Positions 23,101 through 31,191 of a stretch of 64,000 nucleotides of DNA are shown here, one piece after another. The notes under the pieces were generated by a model. That model did no database searches. It was not told the origin of the DNA and was given only the letters and a program-made list of their open reading frames with translations. How positions within the stretch are numbered: position 1 is the first letter of the stretch; every line of letters begins with the position of its first letter. A program made the position numbers and the translations under genes. Source of the DNA: JAEXOD01 sp963663265 (GTDB lineage: Bacteria > Bacteroidota > Ignavibacteria > Ignavibacteriales > Melioribacteraceae); assembly GCA_963663265.2 (NCBI GenBank), contig CAXXXM010000001.1, positions 248,001 through 312,000 of the forward strand, in the 5' to 3' direction.

Positions 23101-23759
23101 GCAGTTGAACCAGGAATTAATTCTCCGGTAGTAGCAACCATTTGGGTACCAGCAGAATCACCAGCAAAAGTACCATTCATGCTTACTCGTGTCAAGCCGG
23201 CATTGTCCCATGGAGCAGTGCCTGCACCATTAACAGCATAAACAAAACCAAAGTTTTTTGTAGTTGGGTCTTTTACAACAGTAACACCGCGTGTAGATAA
23301 ACCAACTGAATTAGCTTCAAAATCAAATACTTGAGCATAAGCAGTTGCAGGTGTTAACATAGTAGTAGTAACCTCAACTGTATAAGTTCCGGTTGGAGAT
23401 GCAGTTGTTCCGTCATCTAATGAACCGTCCCAATTAACAAAATTATCAGTACCTGACAAATCTGCAACGGTAATGGTTTTAATAACAGTATTTGTGCTGT
23501 TATAAATTTTTACAATTGCATTAAAATTACTTGATGAAGGAGGGGTGAAAAAACGAATTGCTGCCCCGGTTCCATCAGCAAAGTTACCATCAAATGCTGT
23601 TTCGTTTGTGGGTTGTGTAACTCTGATGTTAAAAGGGTAAACATCAGCCTTAATTGAGTTAGTAAACGTTAACAGAACTGAAAAAACAAACAGTCCCATT
23701 AAAATTTTACTACCCAAAAGGTTTGAAATAAAGAAAAGACTAAGTCTATTAGACTTCAT
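20181..23759 (-). CDS. Large type IX-secreted multidomain protein with OB-like domain and sorting tail
   Basis: The product has 1192 residues. A long N-terminal hydrophobic signal (LMGLFVFSVLLTF) is followed by a FlgD-Ig-like domain near residues 45-130 (FTPPSS, VNWDGSLDDGT, GTYTVEV). A beta-propeller-like region follows, then an OB-like segment near residues 510-690 (VIGVVTSINFS, YFIQDETAGINIYKG, IGDKLMLTGVI), an Ig-like stretch and a long beta domain. The C-terminus is a type IX sorting domain: NYPNPFNPSTTISF, DLRIYNVLGQEV, SSGTYIYRLQ, ending MMLIK. It is thus exported to the surface or medium. GGAGG precedes the ATG. The substrate is unknown; no catalytic motif is visible, so adhesion or binding is as likely as catalysis. 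Confidence 0.88.
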   Translation of the reverse strand: MKSNRLSLFFISNLLGSKILMGLFVFSVLLTFTNSIKADVYPFNIRVTQPTNETAFDGNFADGTGAAIRFFTPPSSSNFNAIVKIYNSTNTVIKTITVADLSGTDNFVNWDGSLDDGTTASPTGTYTVEVTTTMLTPATAYAQVFDFEANSVGLSTRGVTVVKDPTTKNFGFVYAVNGAGTAPWDNAGLTRVSMNGTFAGDSAGTQMVATTGELIPGSTALVGTSNRRYSPEAAEDGFVYIVSYNEKKILRVHPDVKDVQFFTSDTIPTNGIVLDVNVVGTGATKTMYVATTKGVFAAVIGDATSFPGTSFVKILDEVADINYWSVQVGNDKAMYIIARTATANVADTVYKFDMSAGLAPKTFADAVWKVSLSDGDFVSLTLDKRDEAVSTDDVLYLSIDKAGVGAILSGVHAITDLTTATPTVTIALTDPDNNTTSTRGECAVDFGGNLIYYENSNEQILIWENPTVNPTHVVSGVNNFEITTSGIVTLPVSIAYAKEDANNDFIPDHLNETLSVIGVVTSINFSASANSTSYFIQDETAGINIYKGGTVANYNIGDKLMLTGVIKHYNGLTEIEISDINSVQKLDSNITVDPTVVSIKQLLANPEYYEGSYIQINGAGLAPGSNAWPSANSNKSMTIWDGLHKLTMYIDKDTDCDDNPAPTFPINVKGIASQYSTTVNEGYQIIPIAYAGITSGVAVSPSPYFSLLTPADSVEIDVISETETFPFTWNKAIDFNDDALIYQFVVLPNLFSTSPLQDTTYSLTAAKVLQLMGTNSEITFKWTVRTKDAGPIIACADTMVITFVNKTVNPESKLFLTHVTGDLQAGIYNNGDIGCTIDYADSTVSGPGVTYKNQQGLYTGGLVFGTTAADTINGNVGSFLFEDLQNVSSFFADGFTTDPNFNQITSAVLSDAKSTNPYKLKILTYSLSNTDEGVVYLRYGFINKSTAAINDFYAGVFIDWDIDNTGTNYNNNKGGYDFARHIVYQYCTTKPYYYGVVALNGMDGNKSIKSFNGEGATIRSDGFDYISTIDQVQPVDKGDYRSWIGTKLDNMAAGDTSWVTFAIIAGEDLNGLATKAGSAFTKAKDLGWTDLVVGVEEENTAVIPQQFFVDQNYPNPFNPSTTISFGLPAASNVDLRIYNVLGQEVAVLINGQNMSAGTYNMNFNAANLSSGTYIYRLQAGSNVVTKKMMLIK

Positions 23760-23860
23760 TATACCTCCAGATATAATTAATATAGTAAGTTAATTAATAA
23801 GTTCAAATCTAAAAATTTCAAATCAAATACATATTCATAATTACACTAATTTAAAATACA

Positions 23861-23884
23861 AAAGAGCAGTATAAACTGCTCTTT
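23861..23884 (-). terminator. Rho-independent terminator after the 487-residue secreted protein gene
   Basis: The 10-bp inverted repeat AAAGAGCAGT / ACTGCTCTTT has a four-base loop and is followed on the minus strand by a T-rich tail. It lies just after the stop codon at 23890. Confidence 0.75.
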
Positions 23885-23889
23885 AAATT

Positions 23890-25353
23890 TTACTTTAATA
23901 AGGTCATTTTTTTAGTAACTACATTGTTTCCGTTTGTTAACTTATAAATATATGTTCCGGAAGCTAATTTAGACGCATTAAAAGAATACTTATAAGTACC
24001 GGCAGAAAGTTCTGAATTGTTGATTAACGTTGTTACTAATTCTCCAGTAATACTATAAATATCTAAAGATACTTGGCTGCTTTTAGTAATACTAAATTCT
24101 ATTGTTGTTGAGGGGTTAAATGGATTAGGATAGTTTTGCATTAATTCAAATTTTTGAGGGATATTATTTTCAACTTTTTCTATTCCAGTAATAGTTAAAG
24201 GAATAACAGGAAAAGTACCTTCATATTGCCATTTTTCAACTGTCCAACCCCAATATGATTGACTGTATAAGTTCATGTTGGAATCAAAATCAACATTGTA
24301 GGTTGATGCATATCCGCTTGCATTTCCGGGGGTCGTTCCGCTTTGTCGCATATTATAACCACCAGTCATTTGATAATTCCATCCTGCAACATCAATCATT
24401 CCTATTTGAGTACCAGTATTAGGATTCAAAGCATAAATCATACTATATTCATATCCGGAACCCATTTGAAAATCAGCGGCACTTGCAACAAATAAAATGT
24501 TCTTTTCTGGTAAAAACTCAGCACCCCAAGGACCACCGTAAACTGAATCACCAGCAGCAGCTACAATCATATCATTAATAGTTGCATCAAATGATGGGTT
24601 TAAAATATAACCATCTTCAGGGGTTCCTGTAAAGCAATAGATTTTTTTAGTAGTGTAGTTAGTAGCCCAAATAGCTTTACTGCTTGGGTCAACAGCTATA
24701 CCACGTATTTCTCCAGCTTCAGGCATAGTGATAGTTTGAATAGGACTGCCATCGTAAGTAGTTGTCCAAGTTGCATCGTTTTCTATACTATTAAAAATTA
24801 AAATTGAGCCAACAGTAGTACCATCACCAGGACGGCTCACATAAACTCTTCCGGCATCATCTACTTCAATTGCCCAAATATACTCTGACCCAGTCATCAT
24901 TCTTGCCGGATAAGAATCAACCGTATCGGTTTTAAATTCAAATACCAATATGTTATGGAACTCGTCATTGTTGGCAACGTAAACTAAATTACCGTGTGTT
25001 GAAATTGCATTAGGATCGAGCATTGTTATTTGATCGAACATGTTGTACCAAACCATCTGGTAATCTGCACCAGCACCTCCATATGGTTGAGCACCCAATC
25101 TGCCATGTGCAGAATCTGCATTATTGTAACCAACTAGGTAGTAAGAATTTTTTGAAGCTCTGTTGATTAATGCCACAAAGCTGTTTTCGCTTACTACTCC
25201 AACATCGATTGTTGGATAACCTGTACCATTCGTCTCGTCGTCATAAGTAGCATATAGACATTTCCATGTACCATCTAATGTTTGTGATTTAACGGGTGAA
25301 TACAGTGAGAACAAGAAAAAAACAAACAAAACGAACACGTAATATTTCTTCAT
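23890..25353 (-). CDS. Type IX-secreted beta-propeller-like protein
   Basis: The product has 487 residues with a signal peptide (YYVFVLFVFFLFSLYSPVKS) and a start supported by GGAGGAAAG. The middle is a series of blades of the NHL/SMP-30 sort (AISTHGNLVYVANND, IWAIEVDDAGRVYVSRPGD, IRGIAVDPSSKAIWATNY, FLPEKNILFVAS). The last 85 residues are a type IX sorting domain (NYPNPFNPSTTIEFSI, SGTYIYKL, MTLLK). The tail is close to that of the 1192-residue neighbour, so both use the same secretion route. It probably binds or processes something outside the cell; no catalytic residues can be named. Confidence 0.85.
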   Translation of the reverse strand: MKKYYVFVLFVFFLFSLYSPVKSQTLDGTWKCLYATYDDETNGTGYPTIDVGVVSENSFVALINRASKNSYYLVGYNNADSAHGRLGAQPYGGAGADYQMVWYNMFDQITMLDPNAISTHGNLVYVANNDEFHNILVFEFKTDTVDSYPARMMTGSEYIWAIEVDDAGRVYVSRPGDGTTVGSILIFNSIENDATWTTTYDGSPIQTITMPEAGEIRGIAVDPSSKAIWATNYTTKKIYCFTGTPEDGYILNPSFDATINDMIVAAAGDSVYGGPWGAEFLPEKNILFVASAADFQMGSGYEYSMIYALNPNTGTQIGMIDVAGWNYQMTGGYNMRQSGTTPGNASGYASTYNVDFDSNMNLYSQSYWGWTVEKWQYEGTFPVIPLTITGIEKVENNIPQKFELMQNYPNPFNPSTTIEFSITKSSQVSLDIYSITGELVTTLINNSELSAGTYKYSFNASKLASGTYIYKLTNGNNVVTKKMTLLK

Positions 25354-25432
25354 CTTTCCTCCAATTATTTAGGTATTGTTTTTGTAAAATATGAATATTT
25401 AAGGTATAAAGTCAAGAATTCTTTATTTAATT

Positions 25433-25446
25433 TTGATCTATATCAC
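25433..25446 (+). promoter_or_regulatory. FNR-like site upstream of the MATE exporter
   Basis: TTGATCTATATCAC matches the FNR pattern TTGAT-N4-ATCAA in nine of ten positions. It lies 55 bases before the MATE start codon. Confidence 0.3.
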
Positions 25447-25501
25447 TATTTATTAAAGAAAATTTAATTTACAATGAGATATTTATTAATTATTTTTAAA
25501 A

Positions 25502-26857
25502 ATGCGAAAAAACTTTGATGTTACCCACTATAAATATATTTTAAAAATGGCATTACCGGCAATAGCCGGGCTTTCCACTCAAATGGTTGTATCACTTGTG
25601 GATACAGCAATGGTGGGTAGATTAGATGAAGCAAAGTATGCACTTGCAGCAATGGGCTTGGGTGTTCTTGCCACTTGGGCAATAGTTAGTTTTTTTTCAA
25701 GTTTATCTACAGGTACTCATGTTTTAATTGCACGTAATTATGGCAGCAGGGATTATGATAAATGTGGAGTAGTATTAAATACTTCTCTTTTATTCACTTT
25801 TTTTGTTGGGTTGGTAGTTGCTTCTTTATTTGTAGGGTTTTCCAATTCAATTGCTAATTTTTTTGCTGCTGATTATTTTGTTGGAAAGTTAGCCGGTGAA
25901 TATCTTTTTTATCGTTTTATTGGGATACCATTCTTTTTACTTACAGTTTCTTACAGAGGGTTTTATTTTGGTATTGGCAATACAAGGGTATTTATGTACT
26001 CAGGTATAATGATAAATTTGTTAAATATACTGTTTAATTACGTTTTTATTTATGGTGCTTTTGGTGTAGAAGGAATGGGGCTTGCCGGTGCAGGATTAGG
26101 TTCGACATTAGCGACTATATGCGATGCAATTTATTATTTTATTGTTTCATTAAGGAAAAAATATAAAAGACAGTTTAATTATTTTAAGCATTTTTATTTA
26201 GATAAAAGCATTGTTCTAACTATTTTGAAGATTTCACTTCCTGTATCTTTTCAAAATATTTTTATTTTAATAGGGTTTTTAAGCTTTATTGCAATTACGG
26301 GTTTAATTGGAACCTCAGAGCAAGCAGCAAGTCAGTTGGTTATTTCTTCTTTATTTATTTCCATAATGCCTTGTTTTGGGTTTGGAATAGCAATTCAAAC
26401 ATTAGTGGGCAATGCATTAGGTTGCGGCAAGATTACTCTTGCAAAGTTTTATGGATATGAAACAAGTAAACTTGCTACTACATATACAGTAATAGTTGGG
26501 ATAGTATTTGTTTTCTTGCCTCGATTAGTATTGCATTTAATTACTACCGAAACTGAAATAGTTGAAATTGCTGTGCCAGCTTTGCAAATTGCCGGTGTGG
26601 GGCAAATCTTCTATGCTGTTGGTGTTGTGCTGTCAAACGGATTACAGGCAAGTGGTAAAACTCTATTTGTTATGCTCTCTGAAGTTATTCTTAATTGCGG
26701 GATATTTGTTCCTGCTTCATATTATTTTGGCGTTTACTTAGGTTACGGTTTAGCAGGTGCTTGGAGTATGTTGCCTGTATATATAATTTTGTATTCAATT
26801 ATAATATTTTTGAAGTTTAAGTATGGAGATTGGAACAATCTGCCAGATGTTTCTTAG
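25502..26857 (+). CDS. MATE-family multidrug/cation efflux transporter
   Basis: The product has 451 residues, within the MATE range, with about twelve membrane segments. The N-terminal signature is clear: MALPAIAGLSTQMVVSLVDT followed by AMVGRLDEAKYALAAMGLG. The second half begins near residue 240 with an equivalent motif (KISLPVSFQNIFILIGFL). MATE proteins export drugs or metabolites in exchange for Na+ or H+. There is no clear ribosome site before the ATG at 25502. The 3' end overlaps the convergent MFS gene by 41 bases. Confidence 0.92.
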   Translation: MRKNFDVTHYKYILKMALPAIAGLSTQMVVSLVDTAMVGRLDEAKYALAAMGLGVLATWAIVSFFSSLSTGTHVLIARNYGSRDYDKCGVVLNTSLLFTFFVGLVVASLFVGFSNSIANFFAADYFVGKLAGEYLFYRFIGIPFFLLTVSYRGFYFGIGNTRVFMYSGIMINLLNILFNYVFIYGAFGVEGMGLAGAGLGSTLATICDAIYYFIVSLRKKYKRQFNYFKHFYLDKSIVLTILKISLPVSFQNIFILIGFLSFIAITGLIGTSEQAASQLVISSLFISIMPCFGFGIAIQTLVGNALGCGKITLAKFYGYETSKLATTYTVIVGIVFVFLPRLVLHLITTETEIVEIAVPALQIAGVGQIFYAVGVVLSNGLQASGKTLFVMLSEVILNCGIFVPASYYFGVYLGYGLAGAWSMLPVYIILYSIIIFLKFKYGDWNNLPDVS

Positions 26858-28115
26858 AATTATTTTTACTCAGAACAAAATAAATTATTAAAAAGTAACT
26901 TAACCCAGTAAAAATAAATGGGAATCTAAATCCAATAATACTTGCCAAATAACCTCCGCTTATTAAACCTAACGAATTACCAAGTATTTGAAAACTGGAA
27001 CCAATGCTTAAAATTCCGCCTTTTTTTTCAAGGGAGGAATTGTTGCTCATCATTGCAAACATAATTGGAGCTAAACCACCAAAACCAATTCCTAATATTG
27101 CTCTAATAGGGAACAATACCCAAACACTTGTAACAAAGTAATGTAATGTATACATTGAACCAGTTATAATAGCAGAATATATAATAACTTTATTGTATCC
27201 AATTTTGTTTGTCATTTTACCCCACCACGGAGGAGAAAAAGAATTAGTAATTCCTACTACGGCATAAATTGCACCTGTAATAGTAGCAAAGTATGCTGAA
27301 TTAATTTCGAATTTTTCAAAATAGAGTACAAATATTGGACGAACAATTGCAAATCCAAAAGCTGCCAAAAATATCATTATTGAAATATTCAACATTTTTT
27401 TGTTTTCAAATACAAGCCTTAAGTTGTCTTTTATGGAGTCTTTTTTGCCATTTTTATCAACTTTATTAATTTCTATAACATAAATAACAAAAAATAATGA
27501 TGTTAAGAATAGAACCCCTGCAACAATAAAAAACACTTCTCTAAATCCAAATAAATCTGCTAAAAACCCACCGATTAAAGGACCAAATATATTGCCGCTT
27601 GCAGAAGCTGTTTGAAGAACTCCGAGTGCGTAGGCATTTTTTTCTTTAGGTGTGTTTGCAGCAACCAACGCAAGAGCAGCAGGAATAAATCCACTTAAAG
27701 CCCCTTGAAACATTCTACTTAAGAATAGTTGATAAACGTCTTGGCTAAGCCCTACTAATATTTGTGCAACGGCTAACCCTAAAATTGCTCTAAGAGTAAT
27801 AATTTTTCTACCATATTTATCACCCATTGAACCCCAAAGTGGAGTAATAAAAAAAGATACAAAAAAAGGTCCGGCAAATACTAATCCGCTCCAAGTAGAT
27901 ACTTCGTGAGGTTCGGTAACTCCTAATTCTCTAATAAATAAAGGGAGAAATGGAACTACGGCACTCATTCCCGCCATTCCAAAGAATTGACTAATCCAGA
28001 TAAAAATTAAATTCTTCTTCCAATATTCTAATTTATTAAATCTTGTAATTTTCAACTTAAACAAACAAAATAAAAATGCAAACTCAAATTTACAAAAAAT
28101 AGAAATTAATAGCAT
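26817..28115 (-). CDS. Major facilitator superfamily efflux transporter
   Basis: The frame gives 432 residues with about twelve membrane segments. The MFS motif A between helices 2 and 3 is visible (WGSMGDKYGRKIITLRAI), and a motif C-like PLIGGFLADLFGFREVF follows helix 5, a feature of drug/H+ antiporters such as TetA and MdtG. The first 25 residues are an unusual extra hydrophobic stretch and no ribosome site precedes this ATG, so a non-ATG start such as the TTG before KITRF, nearer the first helix (IFIWISQFFGMAG), is possible. It converges on and overlaps the MATE gene. The substrate is unknown. Confidence 0.9.
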   Translation of the reverse strand: MLLISIFCKFEFAFLFCLFKLKITRFNKLEYWKKNLIFIWISQFFGMAGMSAVVPFLPLFIRELGVTEPHEVSTWSGLVFAGPFFVSFFITPLWGSMGDKYGRKIITLRAILGLAVAQILVGLSQDVYQLFLSRMFQGALSGFIPAALALVAANTPKEKNAYALGVLQTASASGNIFGPLIGGFLADLFGFREVFFIVAGVLFLTSLFFVIYVIEINKVDKNGKKDSIKDNLRLVFENKKMLNISIMIFLAAFGFAIVRPIFVLYFEKFEINSAYFATITGAIYAVVGITNSFSPPWWGKMTNKIGYNKVIIYSAIITGSMYTLHYFVTSVWVLFPIRAILGIGFGGLAPIMFAMMSNNSSLEKKGGILSIGSSFQILGNSLGLISGGYLASIIGFRFPFIFTGLSYFLIIYFVLSKNNSKKHLADCSNLHT

Positions 28116-28243
28116 TTTATAATTAAATTTCTATTTGGAATAATTTCCATTCAAATTAGAAAATAATTGAAAGATGAACAACTTTTTTATAACTTAACCT
28201 GTATAGTGTAATGAGAAGACTTTTATGAATTATGGAAACCTGA

Positions 28244-28810
28244 ATGCAGAATTGTACAGATAAAGAATTAATTGAACATATAAATGATAGGAACTCGAAA
28301 GCTCTATCCGTTTTGTATGAGCGATATAATCTTGGGGTATTCAATTTTGTATTAAGATATACAAATAATAGAGAAATAGCAGAAGAAGTTTTGCAAGAAA
28401 CATTTGTAAGAATATGGTATGCTTCCCATACTTATGTTCCGGAAAAGGGGAGTGTTAAAACTTGGGTTTTTACGATAAGTTTAAATATTACTCGAAATGA
28501 AATGTCCTTAAAAAGGTATTCGTATCAGTATGTTGAATATGAAGAAATATTTGAATCTGAAAATAATGGTGAAATTTCTGATTTTTCAAATCCCATTGAT
28601 ATTCTTGAAAACATTGAATTACAGGATACAATTAAGTATGCTATTGAAAAATTAGATCCATTCTTAAAAGAAGTAGTTTTATTAAAACACTTTCACAATC
28701 TAAAATTCAGAGAAATTGCTGAAATTACAAGTACGCCAGAAGGTACATTAAAGGCAAGATTTCATAAAGCAATAAATCAACTTGAAAAATACTTAAAAAA
28801 GGAAATATAA
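28244..28810 (+). CDS. ECF-type RNA polymerase sigma factor
   Basis: The product has 188 residues. Region 2 is at about residues 20-85 (LYERYNLGVFNFVLRYTNN, AEEVLQETFVRIW, KGSVKTWVFTISLNITRNEM). Region 4 is at about residues 125-185 (LDPFLKEVVLLKHFHNLKF, REIAEITSTPEGTLKARFHK). No region 1 or 3 is present, as usual for ECF factors. The next gene starts one base after the stop and encodes a zinc-finger anti-sigma factor, so activity is probably controlled by membrane sequestration. The genes likely transcribed by it include its own operon; that is inference. Confidence 0.94.
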   Translation: MQNCTDKELIEHINDRNSKALSVLYERYNLGVFNFVLRYTNNREIAEEVLQETFVRIWYASHTYVPEKGSVKTWVFTISLNITRNEMSLKRYSYQYVEYEEIFESENNGEISDFSNPIDILENIELQDTIKYAIEKLDPFLKEVVLLKHFHNLKFREIAEITSTPEGTLKARFHKAINQLEKYLKKEI

Positions 28811-28811
28811 A

Positions 28812-29309
28812 ATGTATTGCGGAAACAAGAATTATTTACTCGACTTATATTACAATGAGGGGAATAATAGTTATCTGAGTGATATTAAAAATCATTTAGA
28901 AAAATGTGAAAACTGCAAAAATGAATTCGCGAAACTTCAAAAAAGTTTAACAGTGTTAAATGCAATAAAATTTGAACAGCCATCAAGTATAGTTTTAAAA
29001 AATATTCTAAAAGAAACCGCAATTAGTAATTCAATTGTAAATAATGAAGTTTCAAATGAATCAAATTTTTTGAATCCAATTATTCAGATTGTTGTGGGTA
29101 TAATATTTGTTTCTCTTGTTGTATATGTCATTAGTATTAAAATAAGTCTTTCGCCAATATGGAATTATATAAAGAGTACTTGGTTTGGCGATTCGTTTGG
29201 AAGTATCGGTGTAGCCGCACTAATAGTGTTTTTGTTAGGTTCTTTTGTTACTCTTGCAATAAGCCCAATTTTGTTTTTAACGTATCATCAAAGAAAAAAT
29301 TTTAATTAA
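28812..29309 (+). CDS. Zinc-finger anti-sigma factor, membrane bound
   Basis: The product has 165 residues. The N-terminus holds an anti-sigma zinc finger with HLEKCENC (His-x3-Cys-x2-Cys) near residue 30, preceded by LLDLYYNEG, as in the ZAS/RsrA-ChrR type. A linker of about 50 residues leads to two membrane helices (IIQIVVGIIFVSLVVYVIS and IGVAALIVFLLGSFVTLAI). The gene is one base from the sigma-factor stop, so production of the pair is coupled. It would hold the sigma factor at the membrane until an unknown signal releases it. Confidence 0.88.
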   Translation: MYCGNKNYLLDLYYNEGNNSYLSDIKNHLEKCENCKNEFAKLQKSLTVLNAIKFEQPSSIVLKNILKETAISNSIVNNEVSNESNFLNPIIQIVVGIIFVSLVVYVISIKISLSPIWNYIKSTWFGDSFGSIGVAALIVFLLGSFVTLAISPILFLTYHQRKNFN

Positions 29310-29329
29310 ATAGATATTTAGGAGTTAAT

Positions 29330-30448
29330 ATGCATCGTAAAAAGTTAATAATTAAATTAGCTAAACCGGCAGTGTTAATAGCATTAATTTCAATTATAGT
29401 TTTATCATTTCAAAGTTCAGTTAGAGATAATGAGTATGAAAGCCATAAAATAACTTTCAAAAAGTATTATGAAAAATTTACTAATACTAATATTAATTCA
29501 TTATTAGCTTTATCAAAAGATATTAGTTCATCTTTCAATAAATCCAATTCTTTAGCAAATATAAGCAGTAGTATCAACGGAAGTACATACAACAATAAAG
29601 TTATAAATAGTATCCAATCAAAATACTTTGTTGATCATCAAAAATATGATGCGGCAAAAAAATATCTTTGGATGTCTGATATTAATGGCAATTTTTTATT
29701 TGGAATTCCAAAAGATGATTTTGTTTTACTGAATGAAGCTTATGATAAATATTTAGATGTGATAAAAAGTGATGAGTTTTATAGAAGCAGAAATGACTTT
29801 TTAACAAAGTTGATTGATAGAACCAAGGAGATTGATTTTTCTCAGTTTACAAAAAACGAAAGGGTGGATAGGTATTACCGCGATAATCGTTGGAGATTTT
29901 ATGAAGATGAAGCGGGATACGAATATATGCAGCCAACTTCAACAACATTTACAACTCCGGTTTTTGATAAAGCCAATAATTTAATTGGTAATTTGTATAT
30001 GAAGGTTGATGATAGAATTAATGAGAAATATTACTTAAGTGAAGATGGTTTAAGGCGAGACGATTTATATTCAACATTAAATCAAATATTTGGTCCTTTA
30101 TTAGCTTTATCTATGATATTTTTATGGTTTTTACTCCCCACATGGGTTTATACAGATGCAACAGAGAGAGATATGCGAAATCCCGGTATATGGGCATTCT
30201 TAACCCTCATATCCATAGTGTTTGGTTGGACTATCTATTTAATAACACGTCCAAACCACTACAAATCGTTAAACTGTCCTCAATGTAATGGTGAACTTAA
30301 TGGAACTCGGGCATATTGTCCCCACTGCGGAACAGATTTGTCAGCAAATTTTTGCCAACAATGTCATTATCCAATTAAACCTGAATGGCAATTTTGCCCA
30401 AATTGCAGAACAGAAACAAAAAAGAAAATAGAAATGGATAAACAATAA
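29330..30448 (+). CDS. Membrane protein with extracytoplasmic sensor-like domain and C-terminal zinc ribbons
   Basis: The product has 372 residues with AGGAG before the ATG. An N-terminal helix (PAVLIALISIIVLSFQ) is followed by an extracytoplasmic region of about 220 residues containing a PAS/Cache-like run (YLWMSDINGNFLFGIPKDDF, LIGNLYMKVDD). Two membrane helices follow (IFGPLLALSMIFLWFLLP, IWAFLTLISIVFGWTIYLI). The C-terminal 60 residues form a double zinc ribbon with four CxxC pairs (CPQCNG, CPHCGT, CQQCHY, CPNCRT). Its place after the sigma/anti-sigma pair suggests a role in sensing or relaying the signal; that is inference. Confidence 0.75.
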   Translation: MHRKKLIIKLAKPAVLIALISIIVLSFQSSVRDNEYESHKITFKKYYEKFTNTNINSLLALSKDISSSFNKSNSLANISSSINGSTYNNKVINSIQSKYFVDHQKYDAAKKYLWMSDINGNFLFGIPKDDFVLLNEAYDKYLDVIKSDEFYRSRNDFLTKLIDRTKEIDFSQFTKNERVDRYYRDNRWRFYEDEAGYEYMQPTSTTFTTPVFDKANNLIGNLYMKVDDRINEKYYLSEDGLRRDDLYSTLNQIFGPLLALSMIFLWFLLPTWVYTDATERDMRNPGIWAFLTLISIVFGWTIYLITRPNHYKSLNCPQCNGELNGTRAYCPHCGTDLSANFCQQCHYPIKPEWQFCPNCRTETKKKIEMDKQ

Positions 30449-30449
30449 A

Positions 30450-30578
30450 ATGAAAAACCATTTTACAGATAGAGTTAAATTGATTTTTATAATAGGGGTA
30501 TTTATTAGTCTTTGGTTAATATTTAAAGATACTTATTATCACTATCTTGTAAAAAATGTTGAAAGTATTTTCCGTTAA
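30450..30578 (+). CDS. 42-residue single-span membrane peptide
   Basis: The frame reads MKNHFTDRVK, a hydrophobic span (LIFIIGVFISLWLIF), then KDTYYHYLVKNVESIFR. The ATG follows the preceding stop codon by one base, which puts it in the sigma-factor operon, and a terminator hairpin begins 17 bases after its stop. The amphipathic ends and positive-inside rule (Arg/Lys before the span) suggest a genuine small protein. No family is recognised. Confidence 0.55.
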   Translation: MKNHFTDRVKLIFIIGVFISLWLIFKDTYYHYLVKNVESIFR

Positions 30579-30590
30579 TGGTTAATGAAT

Positions 30591-30620
30591 AAAAAAGATG
30601 CCGAATAATTTCGGCATCTT
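30591..30620. terminator. Bidirectional terminator between convergent operons
   Basis: The 11-bp stem AAGATGCCGAA / TTCGGCATCTT has a TAAT loop. On the minus strand it is followed by six T; on the plus strand the tail is poorer. It separates the sigma-factor operon from the convergent gene at 30656. Confidence 0.75.
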
Positions 30621-30655
30621 ATCATAACAACATATCACAAACAAACAAAAGATTA

Positions 30656-31087
30656 TTAAGATAACTTGTCTACTATTAAACCTTGAGTATTTTGACCGGT
30701 TTTATTTAAGGTCTTAATTAAATTTGCTAAATCATCTTCAGTAATTTCGCCGGAATCTTTTTTAGCTAAAAAGTCAGAAATCAACTGAGAAGTTTTAGAA
30801 TCTTGAGAAGTTGTTGCCGGAGGTGGTCCCATTGGTGGTTCACCTTCTGGTTTTTCAGGTTTTTTGAATCCAGCGGTGTTCATTATCTCTCCAAATTCTT
30901 TGCTTGGAGTAAGACCTGCTTCAGTAATTTCATCCATCATACTTTTCATGTCGTCATCGGTCATGTTTTCAGGGTCATAATTTGCAATAATACTTTGCAA
31001 GGTGCTTTTTTGGTCTTCAGTTAATTTTGTTTCAGTAGTTGAATACGGATTATACTGAAGGTTATTATTACTTATTGAATTAATCAT
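30656..31087 (-). CDS. Small acidic hypothetical protein
   Basis: The product has 143 residues and no signal peptide or membrane segment. Two acidic helical regions (NYDPENMTDDDMKSMMDEIT and KKDSGEITEDDLANLIKTL) flank a Pro-rich linker (KPEKPEGEPPMGPPPATT). The Asp-rich loops recall EF-hand-like small proteins, but no full DxDxDG loop is present. CGGAG before the ATG supports the start. It sits alone, between a terminator and the AraC-type gene, transcribed in the same direction as the latter with a 104-base gap. Confidence 0.7.
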   Translation of the reverse strand: MINSISNNNLQYNPYSTTETKLTEDQKSTLQSIIANYDPENMTDDDMKSMMDEITEAGLTPSKEFGEIMNTAGFKKPEKPEGEPPMGPPPATTSQDSKTSQLISDFLAKKDSGEITEDDLANLIKTLNKTGQNTQGLIVDKLS

Positions 31088-31191
31088 TTTTTTACTCCGC
31101 TTATTAATTAAAAAATTAATTACACAACTATCATCGTAATATTAATATCTACTTTTATGGTAAATATTGGTCTGTAAATGATACAAAGAGG

